The notes beneath the pieces were generated by a model, which was not told where the DNA came from, did no database searches, and saw only the letters and a program-made list of their open reading frames with translations. A stretch of 64,000 nucleotides of DNA from Zhongshania antarctica (GTDB lineage: Bacteria > Pseudomonadota > Gammaproteobacteria > Pseudomonadales > Spongiibacteraceae): positions 587,713 to 651,712 of the forward strand of contig NZ_JACHHW010000001.1 in assembly GCF_014202945.1 (NCBI RefSeq), in the 5' to 3' direction. Within the stretch, counting starts at the first letter, position 1, and each line of letters starts with the position of its first letter. Of the stretch, positions 1-8,904 are shown piece by piece. A program made the translations under genes and the position numbers.

Positions 1-740
1 GAGATCAGGTGTTTGTTAGTTGGTGCGGACTACGTGGCGCAGTACCGATCATCCTCGCCCTATTCCCCTCGCTCGCTGGCTTAGAGAACGCACGCACCTA
101 CTTTGAGCTGGTCTTCTTTGTCGTACTTACCTCACTGGTCATCCAAGGCTGGACAATTGCACCAATGGCCCGCTGGTTGAAAGTCGACTTGCCCGTGGCA
201 CTGAAACTACCCAGTTTTAAAAGTACCCATTTACCCAGCAACCCCCACAAAGACCTTGTGGTATATCAGGTTGTTGCTGGTAGCAGCGTGATTGGCAAAT
301 CGATCTATCAGCTGGTTTTGCCTAACAGCGCGCTGGTAGTCGCGCTCATTCGCGATGAAATCCCACTTAACTCAAAGGCAGAAAACAAGCTTCAGGAAAG
401 CGATCAAGTGGTCATCGTTGCCACTACCGGCATTGCCGAAAAATTAGCTGAGTTATTCTCGCCGACCCTTTCGCGCATGCCGTCAAAACTATCGTCCAAC
501 TTTTTCGGAGATTTTACGATTCGCCCAGACAGCGAATTGGGCGATTTGGCGCTCCTTTATAACTTTGACATACCCGATGAATTGAAACACCTCACCGTGG
601 GCGAACACATTAAACGTAAGTTTAGGGGGCGGCCCGTGGTTGGCGACGCACTGACCTTCCCACAGCTTAAACTGACAGTGAAGGAACTAAAGGATGGCGA
701 GATTTCTTTGATCGGCCTCAAGCTCACTCCAGCCCCCTGA
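1..740 (+). CDS. K+/H+ (Na+/H+) antiporter, CvrA/NhaP2-type, C-terminal part
   Basis: This is the 3' portion of a CPA1-family monovalent cation/proton antiporter of the inner membrane. The gene is open to the left edge, so the GTG at 9 is internal and the true start lies outside the window. The visible protein begins in the last conserved membrane segments (SWCGLRGAVPIILA, then FFVVLTSLVIQG). A soluble RCK_C/TrkA_C-like regulatory domain follows (about residues 75-150), then a C-terminal module ending in GLKLTPAP. This membrane-RCK_C-extra-domain order is that of CvrA/NhaP2. Known members expel K+ or Na+ in exchange for protons. The ion cannot be decided from this fragment. Confidence 0.85.
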   Translation, partial: DQVFVSWCGLRGAVPIILALFPSLAGLENARTYFELVFFVVLTSLVIQGWTIAPMARWLKVDLPVALKLPSFKSTHLPSNPHKDLVVYQVVAGSSVIGKSIYQLVLPNSALVVALIRDEIPLNSKAENKLQESDQVVIVATTGIAEKLAELFSPTLSRMPSKLSSNFFGDFTIRPDSELGDLALLYNFDIPDELKHLTVGEHIKRKFRGRPVVGDALTFPQLKLTVKELKDGEISLIGLKLTPAP

Positions 741-806
741 ATGAAAAATTCGCGTCGCCGAGTACGCTAGTAAGGTTGCGCTGATGTACGACTCTAATGG
801 GGTAAA

Positions 807-1003
807 GCCATATTTCAGGCATAAAAAAACCCAGACCAAAGGCCTAGGTTTTTTATATAAGCCAGAGACTTATGTTTAACGCGCCCGGCACGATGCAAAC
901 GTGTGACCGCCGTTCGTACCATTAGCTGGATACAGTATCGTCACCTACACTAAATTATTCTAAATCAATAAGTTAACCTTAATTTAGCGCGGCAATTAAC
1001 CTA
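807..1003. repeat. Diverged intergenic repeat, copy A
   Basis: This stretch aligns with 4283-4471. Both copies share TTTCAGGCATAAAAA, then ATATAAG-C-AGACTTATG, then GCGCCCGGCACGA in the same order, and end near CGG-ATTAAC. The two copies bracket the TonB receptor gene at 1146-3698. No coding potential was recognised. Confidence 0.6.
823..856 (+). terminator. Probable rho-independent terminator after the antiporter gene
   Basis: An A-run (823-829), an imperfect stem pairing CCxxxxCC with GGCCTAGG, and a T-run (849-854) lie about 85 bases past the stop codon. The symmetry could let it work in both directions, also closing the leftward TonB receptor gene. The stem is imperfect, so confidence is moderate. 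Confidence 0.5.
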
Positions 1004-1145
1004 AGTTTATTCATTCAAAAATATTCAAAAACGGGGCTTTATTGCCGCAAGTCAGCAGTGATCAAAAGCCCATTTCAATGCAATTACCGAGGGGTACTTT
1101 ACCTACCCCGGTACAGCGACAAGCCGCTGCACCGGGGCTGCAGGG

Positions 1146-3698
1146 TTACCAGCGATAGCTGGCTTGCAGCGCAAAAGTACGTGGGTTATTGACCAAACCG
1201 TGATGGGTCGTCGCCCCGGTGATGGTTTTCGCGGTCGGCGCATCAACGCCGTAGAGCACAACCAACTCATCGCTAAGGTTTTTACCCAGCAATGCCACTT
1301 CCCACTCACCGTCTATTGACGACAGGGCAACTCGACCATTGAAGGTTTGGTAGGCGTCCTGCTTAATGCGATCATCCAAATTCGGCGAGGGGTGATAGTC
1401 GTCAGTGAAAATCACATCAATATTCGCGCGCAGCATCAGTGCGTTACCCAGCGGGCGCTCGTAGGCCAGCATCAAATTACCGGAATAGTCAGCAACGTAT
1501 TGGTTAGTCTTGCCACTGTAGTCACAGTTAATGCCATTGGCATTGTCAGGCGTCTGATCCTGAATACAGGTGCCAAGCTGGTGGTCCTGAAACTCGAAGT
1601 CAAGGAAAGCCAGGCCGCCAGCCAATATCAGGTTTTCGGTCAGGGCCATACGGCCGTCCAGTTCAATACCCTGAGAAACAGCGCTGGCCGCATTACCCAC
1701 ATTAAAACCCAAGGTGCCGTCGAAGACACTGACCTGCAGGTTATCGAACTCGGTGCGGAACAGCGCCGCATTTAGCTCGGCAGCGCCTTCGAGAAGGGTG
1801 CTTTTCAGACCCAGCTCAAAGCTAAGCGCTTCCTCTTCCTCAAACTCAAAGCTACCAATCAACACTTGCTGATTAGTACCTGTAGGCGCATTGGGGTTAA
1901 TCGGCGTAGGGTCTGCGCTAGGCGACGCATTGGAGCGCGCGTCAAAACCGCCTGACTTGTAACCACGGCTGGCGGAGAAGTAGCTCATTAAGTTATCAGT
2001 GGCATCCCACTGCAAGTTGATCAGCGGTGCGAACTGTACTTCTTCGCGCTCACCTTTCAGGTCGTGACGTTCGGCGGCAAAACTGACCGCAGCAGCGGTG
2101 TCGATTTCACCCAGTGGCTGAATTGTCCCATCCTCAAAGCCAAATTCGAGTTTGCGCGCACCTTCTTTATTTTCCCAAGTCAGGCGACCACCGAGGGTCA
2201 GACGGAAGGTATCCGCCATATTCCAGGTTGCCTGCATAAAGGTTGAGGCGATGCTTGATTCGCTATTGAAGTTACGCGGTGTACGGATGCCACGGAGCGC
2301 GTTACCGGCATCACCAATACCTAGCAGTTCAAAGCCACTGGAGCCGTCAGCGCCGGGATCAGCATCACCACGGGCGCCACCTTCGAGCAGGTCAGCGGCG
2401 TTAACCAGTTGTGGAATAATGTCGGAGGGAAGATAGAGCGAGTCGAAAAAGTCCAGCTCGCTGTATTGGAAATAGGCACCCGCAATATACTCAAAGGTTC
2501 CGCCGGCTGGGGAGATCCAGCGGAATTCTTGGCTGAACTGCTGGTACTCTTCTTGAAACTCAACTTGGAACAGCGGCGCACCGGTGAAGTCGCAGTCACA
2601 GTCTTCATCGTACTCATAACCCATAATGCCGGTGATCGAGGTGAATTGGTGATCGTCGCGGTACCAGTCGACATTGGCTGTAAAGTTATAGGTGTCGTTA
2701 TTGCTGTAGTCGCCGTTGCTGTGGCGTTTGCGATCAGCGGTATTGTTCAGGACGCCCTCATCGGAGTCGATATCGATAATCGAGCCGCTGGGCTGAAGCT
2801 GTAGAAAATTCAACACCGGCGCCGGTAGCAAGCCGGTCAATGCCGCCAAACCGCCGGCGTCCGGGAATGTTGTGCGATCCATGATCTCACCGTAGGTGCG
2901 ACCTTGGAACAAGAAGACATCGGAGTCAGACGCGTAATTGGTAATAATTTCAGAGTTGCGACCGACCACATCGAAGCTACCCGCCTCGATTTTAAACTTG
3001 GCCGTGACACTGTCGCTGACATCCCAGCCGAGCTTAATGCGGAAGGTTTCTTCGCCGCGCTGAGCTTCGTCGCGATCCAACACCAAGTTTTCCAAAAAGC
3101 CGTCTAGCTCGCGCTTGCGCACTGCAAAGCGGTAGCCCAAACGATCATTGATCGGGCCGCTAACCACCAAATCGATAATACGCTCGTTCTGTTCAGGCTC
3201 ATACGTGACCTGAACGTTGCCTTCTGCGTATTCACTTGGGTTAGCGGTTTGGATACTGATGGCGCCAGCAATACTGTTTTTACCCAACAGGATGTTCTGC
3301 GGGCCGCGCAGAACTTCTACTCGAGACAAATCGAGGAAGGGCGCACGTGCCAACTGGGCGCGACCGTAAGCAATACCATCAACGTACATACCCACTGATT
3401 GCTCAAAGCCTTGGTTTTCACCTGAGCCTATGCCGCGAATATAAATATCAGTACCAATGCCGGATTCCGACATAGTGAAGTTGGGTACATAGGCCTGCAG
3501 GTCCTCAATTTTAGCAATACCCGCCTCCATCATTTTCTCGCCACCAATGGCGCTAACCGAAACCGGCACATCCTGCAGGCTTTGCGCACGTAGCTGGGCC
3601 GTAACGACAACTTCTTCAAGCATTGGCGCGGCATGTGCAAGGCTACCAAGTAAGCTCAATGGCAGTAGGGAAGATAAGGGATTAATTCTTTTTTTCAT
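1146..3698 (-). CDS. TonB-dependent outer-membrane receptor (1 of 3)
   Basis: This encodes an about 850-residue TonB-dependent receptor that should take up a large or scarce ligand across the outer membrane. The ATG at 3698 (MKKRINPL) is preferred over an upstream in-frame start at 3746, because a GAGGA ribosome site lies 6-7 bases before it. A signal peptide ends near AHA-APM. A TonB-box-like LEEVVVTAQ segment follows, then a plug domain with IYIRGIGSG and VEVLRGPQNILLGKNSIAGA, then a long beta barrel ending in an aromatic residue (QASYRW). Plug wording (FEQSVGMYVDGI) closely matches the receptor at 11988-14360, so they are paralogues. The ligand is unknown. Nearby lipid-degrading lipoproteins suggest a lipid or glycolipid product. 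Confidence 0.9.
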   Translation of the reverse strand: MKKRINPLSSLLPLSLLGSLAHAAPMLEEVVVTAQLRAQSLQDVPVSVSAIGGEKMMEAGIAKIEDLQAYVPNFTMSESGIGTDIYIRGIGSGENQGFEQSVGMYVDGIAYGRAQLARAPFLDLSRVEVLRGPQNILLGKNSIAGAISIQTANPSEYAEGNVQVTYEPEQNERIIDLVVSGPINDRLGYRFAVRKRELDGFLENLVLDRDEAQRGEETFRIKLGWDVSDSVTAKFKIEAGSFDVVGRNSEIITNYASDSDVFLFQGRTYGEIMDRTTFPDAGGLAALTGLLPAPVLNFLQLQPSGSIIDIDSDEGVLNNTADRKRHSNGDYSNNDTYNFTANVDWYRDDHQFTSITGIMGYEYDEDCDCDFTGAPLFQVEFQEEYQQFSQEFRWISPAGGTFEYIAGAYFQYSELDFFDSLYLPSDIIPQLVNAADLLEGGARGDADPGADGSSGFELLGIGDAGNALRGIRTPRNFNSESSIASTFMQATWNMADTFRLTLGGRLTWENKEGARKLEFGFEDGTIQPLGEIDTAAAVSFAAERHDLKGEREEVQFAPLINLQWDATDNLMSYFSASRGYKSGGFDARSNASPSADPTPINPNAPTGTNQQVLIGSFEFEEEEALSFELGLKSTLLEGAAELNAALFRTEFDNLQVSVFDGTLGFNVGNAASAVSQGIELDGRMALTENLILAGGLAFLDFEFQDHQLGTCIQDQTPDNANGINCDYSGKTNQYVADYSGNLMLAYERPLGNALMLRANIDVIFTDDYHPSPNLDDRIKQDAYQTFNGRVALSSIDGEWEVALLGKNLSDELVVLYGVDAPTAKTITGATTHHGLVNNPRTFALQASYRW

Positions 3699-4282
3699 TT
3701 TGATCCTCATTTTTCTAGAAGGAAACAAGAGCATAGCCCTAGGCATAAACTTGGGCAGATTATTTGTTATGTAAGTTGGGCTACTCTTTAAGGTAGCCTA
3801 CACAGCTCCGTTTACGATGATATCACTCTAAAAACTGTTCATTGAATATTTCTCACGGTGGATTCTGTGAGTAATAGCTTGTTGAGGCATTGGCCACTAC
3901 GTATTTTTTAACGAGTTTTTCGGTCAATGAGAAGAAATCACTGCCAAAGATCGATAATAACGCCCATATTCGCAGCTCGTAACCGTCTGGTGATGCCATC
4001 TTGAATCAGGGCTGCCAATTGTGTGGGCGCAGCTCACCACTATTTGCGGCACGATGCTACGGCATTTGTCCCCATGACGTATTTCAGATAGATCTGCGAA
4101 TCGTACCCATTGATAGGCGCTTCAGGCCCTTCTAATTAACAGGGTCTGATGAGCGTCATCCCCTGTTAATGGGATAGAGCCGAGGTCTGCGACCACATAG
4201 TAGCGTCTACAGCCATCCGGACTATGGACCCAGGGGGTCAAATTTTAGCGTTATGAAAATCGAATAGTCACGGTTTGGGCAC
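3699..4282. other. Intergenic stretch without a recognised gene
   Basis: The region upstream of the first TonB receptor should contain its promoter, but no convincing sigma-70 boxes stand out. On the minus strand around 3870-4010 two frames stay open and could be a worn gene fragment. I could not assign a family. Confidence 0.4.
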
Positions 4283-4471
4283 AGCCAAATTTCAGGCATA
4301 AAAAGTCAGTTCAAATACCTTAATTTTATTATATAAGTCAAAGACTTATGCTTGGCGCCCGGCACGACCCGCATGTGCGACCACCTGTTCATAGCCTAAG
4401 TTAGATTGTTCATCTCCATTTACCTAAACTGACAATCAACGGCTTAAGATAAATCCAATACGGCTATTAAC
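4283..4471. repeat. Diverged intergenic repeat, copy B
   Basis: This is the second copy of the repeat at 807-1003, in the same orientation. The best-preserved core is ATAAGTCAAAGACTTATG followed by GCGCCCGGCACGA. The poly-A/poly-T hairpin that looks like a terminator in copy A is degraded here. With copy A it flanks the receptor gene as a direct repeat. Confidence 0.6.
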
Positions 4472-4639
4472 GCAACATTACCAAAATGGGCGCACGTTGG
4501 GCACGCCTAAAAACCTAGAGTTTAACCGCACCCGACAATTTGGCCAGCCACAATTAAAGCTAGCGATGTCGTTTACCTAGCCAATCAACACTTACTGTCC
4601 GAAAAAGCAGGTAAATATGTCTTCACGCAAATCAACCCG

Positions 4640-4873
4640 CACTATTAATTAACGTTCAATGAGAGACCTAAATAGTCGTCATTTTGGGGCCTTCATAATT
4701 ATACCAACTACATAAGCGTTATTTTCAGCAAAGTAGATAATCGCCAAATAGTGTTATTTTTGTGCCGACATGAATGCGTCGACCGAAAGAAATTACGGAA
4801 ATCTTGAGAAAAACCCGCCATAGGCGCGAAAAGTAATACGGGGCAATAAACCTGGCAGGCAGCACGGCCCCCC
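4640..4873. repeat. Duplicate of the sequence downstream of pyruvate kinase
   Basis: This matches 19157-19394 almost base for base over more than 200 bases, including CACTATTAATTAACG, ATAGTCGTCATTTTG and the hairpin region CGCCATAGGCGCG. The intact copy lies just 3' of the functional pyruvate kinase gene. This copy lies 3' of the pyruvate kinase remnant, so gene end and downstream flank were duplicated together. The terminator stem has lost a base pair here. Confidence 0.85.
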
Positions 4874-5180
4874 CTAGCCCAAGCTATCACCCACATTGAC
4901 AATTTTAATGGTGCTCGTGTCATCATGAACGTTGCTGTAATCCCCATTTGAGAAAATCACCCAATCACCGCTGCTCCCACCATCACTCGACAGGTTCGCA
5001 TCAAGCATAAAGAGTTGACCGTTTTCAAGCTCTACCGGTCCAGCGGCAAAACGCGATATCCGCACTTTAGGCCCCTGCAAATCGCCAAGCACAGCTACAC
5101 TGCGGCGATGCTGTTTAGCCAGTGCCGGCACCTTCTTCTGGTCGACATCGGTGGTCAACTGGACAGCCGTGCTCTCCACT
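4874..5180 (-). pseudogene. Pyruvate kinase remnant with large internal deletion
   Basis: This is a broken duplicate of the pyruvate kinase gene at 19395-20843. It keeps a segment matching residues 53-103 of the intact protein ([20 protein letters not shown]) and joins it directly to the last 30 residues (DWVIFSNGDYSNVH, ending [11 protein letters not shown]). About 350 residues, including the catalytic barrel and most of the regulatory domain, are missing, so it cannot be an enzyme. Nucleotide similarity runs on to about 5180 (TGG-CAGCCGTG) and then stops. There the sequence changes to the remnant of a different gene, and reading continues in frame across the junction. The reading frame has survived by chance or recent decay. 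Confidence 0.88.
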
Positions 5181-5499
5181 CCGCCCCGATGTAAGCCTAC
5201 GTCAATTTCAATATTAACCAACAGCCTAGTACCTAAGCCCTTAGCTAGGACCAAATATCCTTGCAAGCGCCCAGCAGAATCGATAGTGCTTTTCAGCCTG
5301 CTTTAGGCTAGATTTAACGAGGTCAAGGTTTTGATCAAAGCGATCGAGGTCTATCACCATAACTGACCGCTTCGGCCCATGCATTTTCAGTTCTCGATTA
5401 AGGCTTCGAAAGTACTCTGTGTACGGGGCCCCATTATCGCGTGACCGACTAAGGCCAATCGCACCAATATGCCACGGATAGCAGTTGACGTCGCTTCAT
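5160..5499 (-). pseudogene. Remnant of a DSD1/D-threonine-aldolase-like PLP enzyme
   Basis: Pieces of an alanine-racemase-fold, PLP-dependent D-amino-acid aldolase/deaminase (DSD1 family) can be read leftward. From ATG at 5499 the reading is MKRRQLLSV, a twin-arginine-like start. A frameshift follows near 5478, then GAIGLSRSRDNGAPY, ELKMHGPKRSVMVIDLDRFD and QAEKHYRF. A second shift or deletion near 5285 leads to TIDSAGRLQGYLVLAKGLG and the family motif VNIEIDVGLHRGGV. The usual segment between HYR and TID (well over 100 residues) and the whole C-terminal half are absent. The right frames are clear but cannot make protein. The gene is fused at its 3' side to the pyruvate kinase remnant. The family assignment is from memory of its motifs. 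Confidence 0.7.
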
Positions 5500-5946
5500 A
5501 TCAGCATACCAGTAACTTTTCCGGGGGCTGTACCGAATACTTGTTTGTTTACAAGATCCGACCCATCACTTCTCGATAATCGAGTAGTATTTAATCCAAA
5601 ATATTTCGGCATAGTGACGATTTCTATCTATAGTATAATGCACCGACCTCCGCGAGTATTGACCATAACGCTCGGGGAATTGACTGCAATGACCGCAAGT
5701 GCTATAAATTCGATAAAGCCCGCGACATATAGTGCGCCTTTCGGATTCACCTAAAATAAATATAAGCTATAGAATTATATTAAAATAATACTCACATCGG
5801 CCCAGCCGTGAAGAAATCAGAGCGTCGTCCCTAAACAGCAGACAGTAAAGGCCCTATATCGCTCAGCTAAGGCAACGAAGATCGAGCACAACAAGCCCAC
5901 TACGCATATTCTGAATATTGTATAAGGTGATTGTTTTGGTCAATAT
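5500..5946. other. Intergenic stretch, nothing recognised
   Basis: This is AT-rich DNA between the decayed fragments and the 3' end of the FAD oxidoreductase gene. One open frame (5485-5754, plus strand) has no ribosome site and no family resemblance. Confidence 0.4.
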
Positions 5947-7299
5947 TCAAACCAACAAAAGCGAACCACGTACGAATGCAACGGCCTGCTCGGCAGATGC
6001 GAGCGCCCCCTCAATGCAAGCGCCGTTGAGATAATCTCCGGCAAACGCCAAACCCGGCTTTTGCAGTTTGCGGAACTCGACGATTTCCCCATACCGTCCT
6101 ACGCCGAACTCAGGAATCGCCTCTTCCCGCATGGCCAAATGCAGTGGCGTGGCATGCGCCGGAAGGCTTGGATAAAATGCGACAGCGCGAGCCCAGGCAT
6201 CTGCATAAATAGTAGCTTCTGGCTGGCCAGCGTATTCCTGCGACGCTTCAGACGAGAAATACAAACTAATAATTTCTTTCCCTTCTGCACGCAGCGCGGG
6301 GTAACGCTCGCCACACAAACCAACGGCAACGATATCGCGTTTTCCGGGACCAGCAGGCACCGCCATGCTCACTGGATGAGCCTCTTCTCTATCGATTAAG
6401 TAGGCCACATGCAAATTGGCACAGTAGCGCTGGCTCTCAAGAAATTCGCGCTGACCCTGACAATAACGCGACGCGGGTAAATCCTTGCACAGCGCCGCGG
6501 CAACACTCGCCGTGGTCGCACATATCACCGCATCAAAAATTTCTTCGTGATCGCCGTCGGCATCGCGCCACGCTAACTTTGTACTTCCGGTGTTGTCCTG
6601 CAGGGTTTGTACTTCTGCACCAAAATATGAAGGAACACCAGACAGCAAGGCACGTGATAATTGATCAATACCTTCAGGAAAACTATAAAACCCCGCACCA
6701 GCGGAGTTAGACATCATGCCAATAAACATCGCGCGTGACACCTGCTCTGATGGCAGAAACCAAAAGGGCTCAATAGTCTGCCGTATAAAGCTGTGGTAGG
6801 CCCGCTCGCCCACTTGCTGACATGCGTCGTCAGCCACGCTGCGATCGTCTAGCTGACGCAATGACTCTGGCGACACCCAGTCCAAATGCCTACGTTGCGA
6901 ATTTATTTTCGCCAGATAAATAGCCAAACGCCATTTATCACCCCAACCTAGGGTCGGCAATCGCATGGACGACCATGCCGACGACCAAAGACTCGTGGCA
7001 TTGAACCGCGCGATCCTCTCAGGCGAGACGAAATCGATCTGCCGGCTTAAACGGTGCACCCCGCTCTCTAACCCCAATTCAGGCAGTAATTTTAAGAGTC
7101 GCGCGTAGAAACTGGTAAAGAAAGCGGCACCGCTATCCAGCACCAAACCGCGCTCTGGATCTCGCCAACTACTCGCACGCCCCCCGGGCTCAGCCGCTTT
7201 CTCAAAGACTTGTACGCTATAGCCCGCCTGCTGTAATAAGCGCGCTGACATTGCGCCGGACACACCCGCACCAATTATTGCAATTTTACCTTTATTCAT
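5947..7299 (-). CDS. FAD-dependent oxidoreductase (amine oxidase/desaturase-like)
   Basis: This 450-residue flavoprotein has an N-terminal Rossmann dinucleotide fold (IAIIGAGVSGAMSARLL), the second FAD motif FEKAAEPGGRASSW, and a C-terminal FAD-closing motif (GLAFAGDYLNGACIEGAL). That layout is the amine oxidase/phytoene desaturase/protoporphyrinogen oxidase superfamily. No signal peptide is visible, so it is probably cytoplasmic. It is the last gene of a leftward unit behind an AraC regulator and an endoglycoceramidase-like lipoprotein, 38 bases after the latter. The context suggests a lipid- or amine-derived substrate, perhaps from sphingoid bases. That is inference only. The substrate cannot be read from the sequence. 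Confidence 0.82.
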   Translation of the reverse strand: MNKGKIAIIGAGVSGAMSARLLQQAGYSVQVFEKAAEPGGRASSWRDPERGLVLDSGAAFFTSFYARLLKLLPELGLESGVHRLSRQIDFVSPERIARFNATSLWSSAWSSMRLPTLGWGDKWRLAIYLAKINSQRRHLDWVSPESLRQLDDRSVADDACQQVGERAYHSFIRQTIEPFWFLPSEQVSRAMFIGMMSNSAGAGFYSFPEGIDQLSRALLSGVPSYFGAEVQTLQDNTGSTKLAWRDADGDHEEIFDAVICATTASVAAALCKDLPASRYCQGQREFLESQRYCANLHVAYLIDREEAHPVSMAVPAGPGKRDIVAVGLCGERYPALRAEGKEIISLYFSSEASQEYAGQPEATIYADAWARAVAFYPSLPAHATPLHLAMREEAIPEFGVGRYGEIVEFRKLQKPGLAFAGDYLNGACIEGALASAEQAVAFVRGSLLLV

Positions 7300-7337
7300 A
7301 ATACATCTCGTCGAAGCACCCGCCGTGGTGCATATAT

Positions 7338-8852
7338 TTAAGGCGTTGAGGTGACACTCACCGCGTAATCACCGACCACTGTCACTTGTACTAAATATCC
7401 ACCGGGAACATCTTTAACAACGGGCGTTGCGCCGCCCTTTATCTGAGGCTTGCCAATACGTTTGGGCAGCCAAAGTTCAAGTGTGCCTGGGGCGTCTGTT
7501 GTGCCACTTACCTCAACCGCGCCGGAATCGATGTCTGCCACAAGTGACACTAAGCGTCCCGGCGCAGCACGTGGATAAGCTCGTGAAAGCGTTCGCGCGT
7601 ACTCCGGCACCATTCCCAATTCAATGTCACCGGGACAACCGTTGATTAGCAATGCCAACTGGTCACCCGGAATATCACCGCCGGATTCATTAAGTGAATG
7701 CGGATCACCGCAGGCCTGACGCCATACCCACCACGCGCCACCGATAAGATACTCGTCTTCAAAGCGCGCATATTCTCTGAGCTTAGCGTCGTTGTTTTCT
7801 GGATCGCCAAACCAGCCCCACTCACCTGACCAAAACGCCGTACCCAGTGAACGAGCCGCCGCATCCGCAAGCTGATAGCCTTGCTCAATACTCAGTGGAA
7901 AAACCGAAATGGAATCAGCATAAAGGTGGGGAGCAAACACAATATTGCTGTCTGCCGTAAAGCCATTGCGCGGTGGAAGTGTGGCACCGAATGCCGACCA
8001 ATCTACGGTGGGTTCGAAAAAAACGATGTGCGAAAAACCGCCAACAACCCCAGCCTCCGCAGCCCGAATCGCCTCTATGGCGCGATCATAAAAGCTACCG
8101 GATAAGAACAACTCTGACACGCCCAATAAAAATCCGGGGTGCGGTTCATTCAAAAGGTCGTAACCAGCCACTGCCGGATTGGCCGCAAACTCTGCGGCAA
8201 ATCTAGCCCAAGTCTCCACTAAGGCGCTTTGAATACCGTCGCGGTCTAACCAAAAATTTGTAAAGGCTTGCGTAACCGCAGGAGACAATTCCCGCAGAGC
8301 CACTCGGCAGGTCGAGAGCCCGTCAGTAATCGTCGCCCAAGCCGGCGCACCATCCCAACCTATTGCTGGCTGCAACGGCGGCAGACACACCTCATCCGCG
8401 CCGGTCGCAATGTACTTGCCCCAAGCGTCTTGATGCATATCTAGCACAACATATAAGCCCTGTTGCGCTGCCGCATTCACTTGCTCACGAATTTTCTCAA
8501 TATACGCCTGATTCAATTCCCCACGCGTAGGCTCAAGAAGGGACCAGTGCACGATCATCCGCACCACGTTAAATCCCAAGCTCGCTATCCTCGCGAAGTC
8601 ATCCGGTCTGGGTTCAACTGCCGCAGGCAAGTCAGGGTGCGCCTGATAATAGTCGCCTAATGACGTGTAGTTAACCCCGCGCAGCAAAACCTCGCGGTTA
8701 AACTCGTCATAGATTCCCGCTCGCTCGCCCGTTTCGGCGTGCAGCCGAGGCAGTGTTTCACTAATATTATTTTGCTTATCTGACGACGGCTCATAGCAGG
8801 CCACCAATACCAAGGCCGTAAACAAGCTCGCCAATTTGGTTATTTTCATCAT
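7338..8852 (-). CDS. GH5 endoglycoceramidase-like lipoprotein (1 of 2)
   Basis: This 504-residue glycoside hydrolase of family 5 resembles endoglycoceramidases, which cut the oligosaccharide from the ceramide of glycosphingolipids. The N-terminus is a lipoprotein signal (LVLVAC, lipidated Cys19), so the enzyme should be anchored in a membrane. Barrel motifs appear in order: LLRGVNYTS, DMHQDAWGKY (138-147), YDLLNEPHPG with the acid/base Glu236, and WSGEWGWFG with the nucleophile Glu344. A short C-terminal beta domain follows after residue about 420. It lies 52 bases after the AraC gene and just before the FAD oxidoreductase, so all three are probably co-transcribed. A GH5 beta-glucanase or glucocerebrosidase role is the main alternative. 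The paired Asn-Glu-Pro and Gly-Glu-Trp motifs show catalytic competence. Confidence 0.83.
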   Translation of the reverse strand: MMKITKLASLFTALVLVACYEPSSDKQNNISETLPRLHAETGERAGIYDEFNREVLLRGVNYTSLGDYYQAHPDLPAAVEPRPDDFARIASLGFNVVRMIVHWSLLEPTRGELNQAYIEKIREQVNAAAQQGLYVVLDMHQDAWGKYIATGADEVCLPPLQPAIGWDGAPAWATITDGLSTCRVALRELSPAVTQAFTNFWLDRDGIQSALVETWARFAAEFAANPAVAGYDLLNEPHPGFLLGVSELFLSGSFYDRAIEAIRAAEAGVVGGFSHIVFFEPTVDWSAFGATLPPRNGFTADSNIVFAPHLYADSISVFPLSIEQGYQLADAAARSLGTAFWSGEWGWFGDPENNDAKLREYARFEDEYLIGGAWWVWRQACGDPHSLNESGGDIPGDQLALLINGCPGDIELGMVPEYARTLSRAYPRAAPGRLVSLVADIDSGAVEVSGTTDAPGTLELWLPKRIGKPQIKGGATPVVKDVPGGYLVQVTVVGDYAVSVTSTP

Positions 8853-8904
8853 GACGCAACTCTAAACACGAGCTGCAATCATAAAGATCTAAGACTGGCA
8901 GTCA

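Noticed and set aside
4000..4250. Possible riboswitch or structured RNA in the GC-richer part of the first large gap
   Set aside because: Only short hairpins (such as AACAGGG/CCCTGTT) were seen and no known riboswitch core.
5485..5754. 89-residue plus-strand open frame in the relic region
   Set aside because: It has no ribosome site and no family-like text. Its start overlaps the readable minus-strand DSD1-like remnant.
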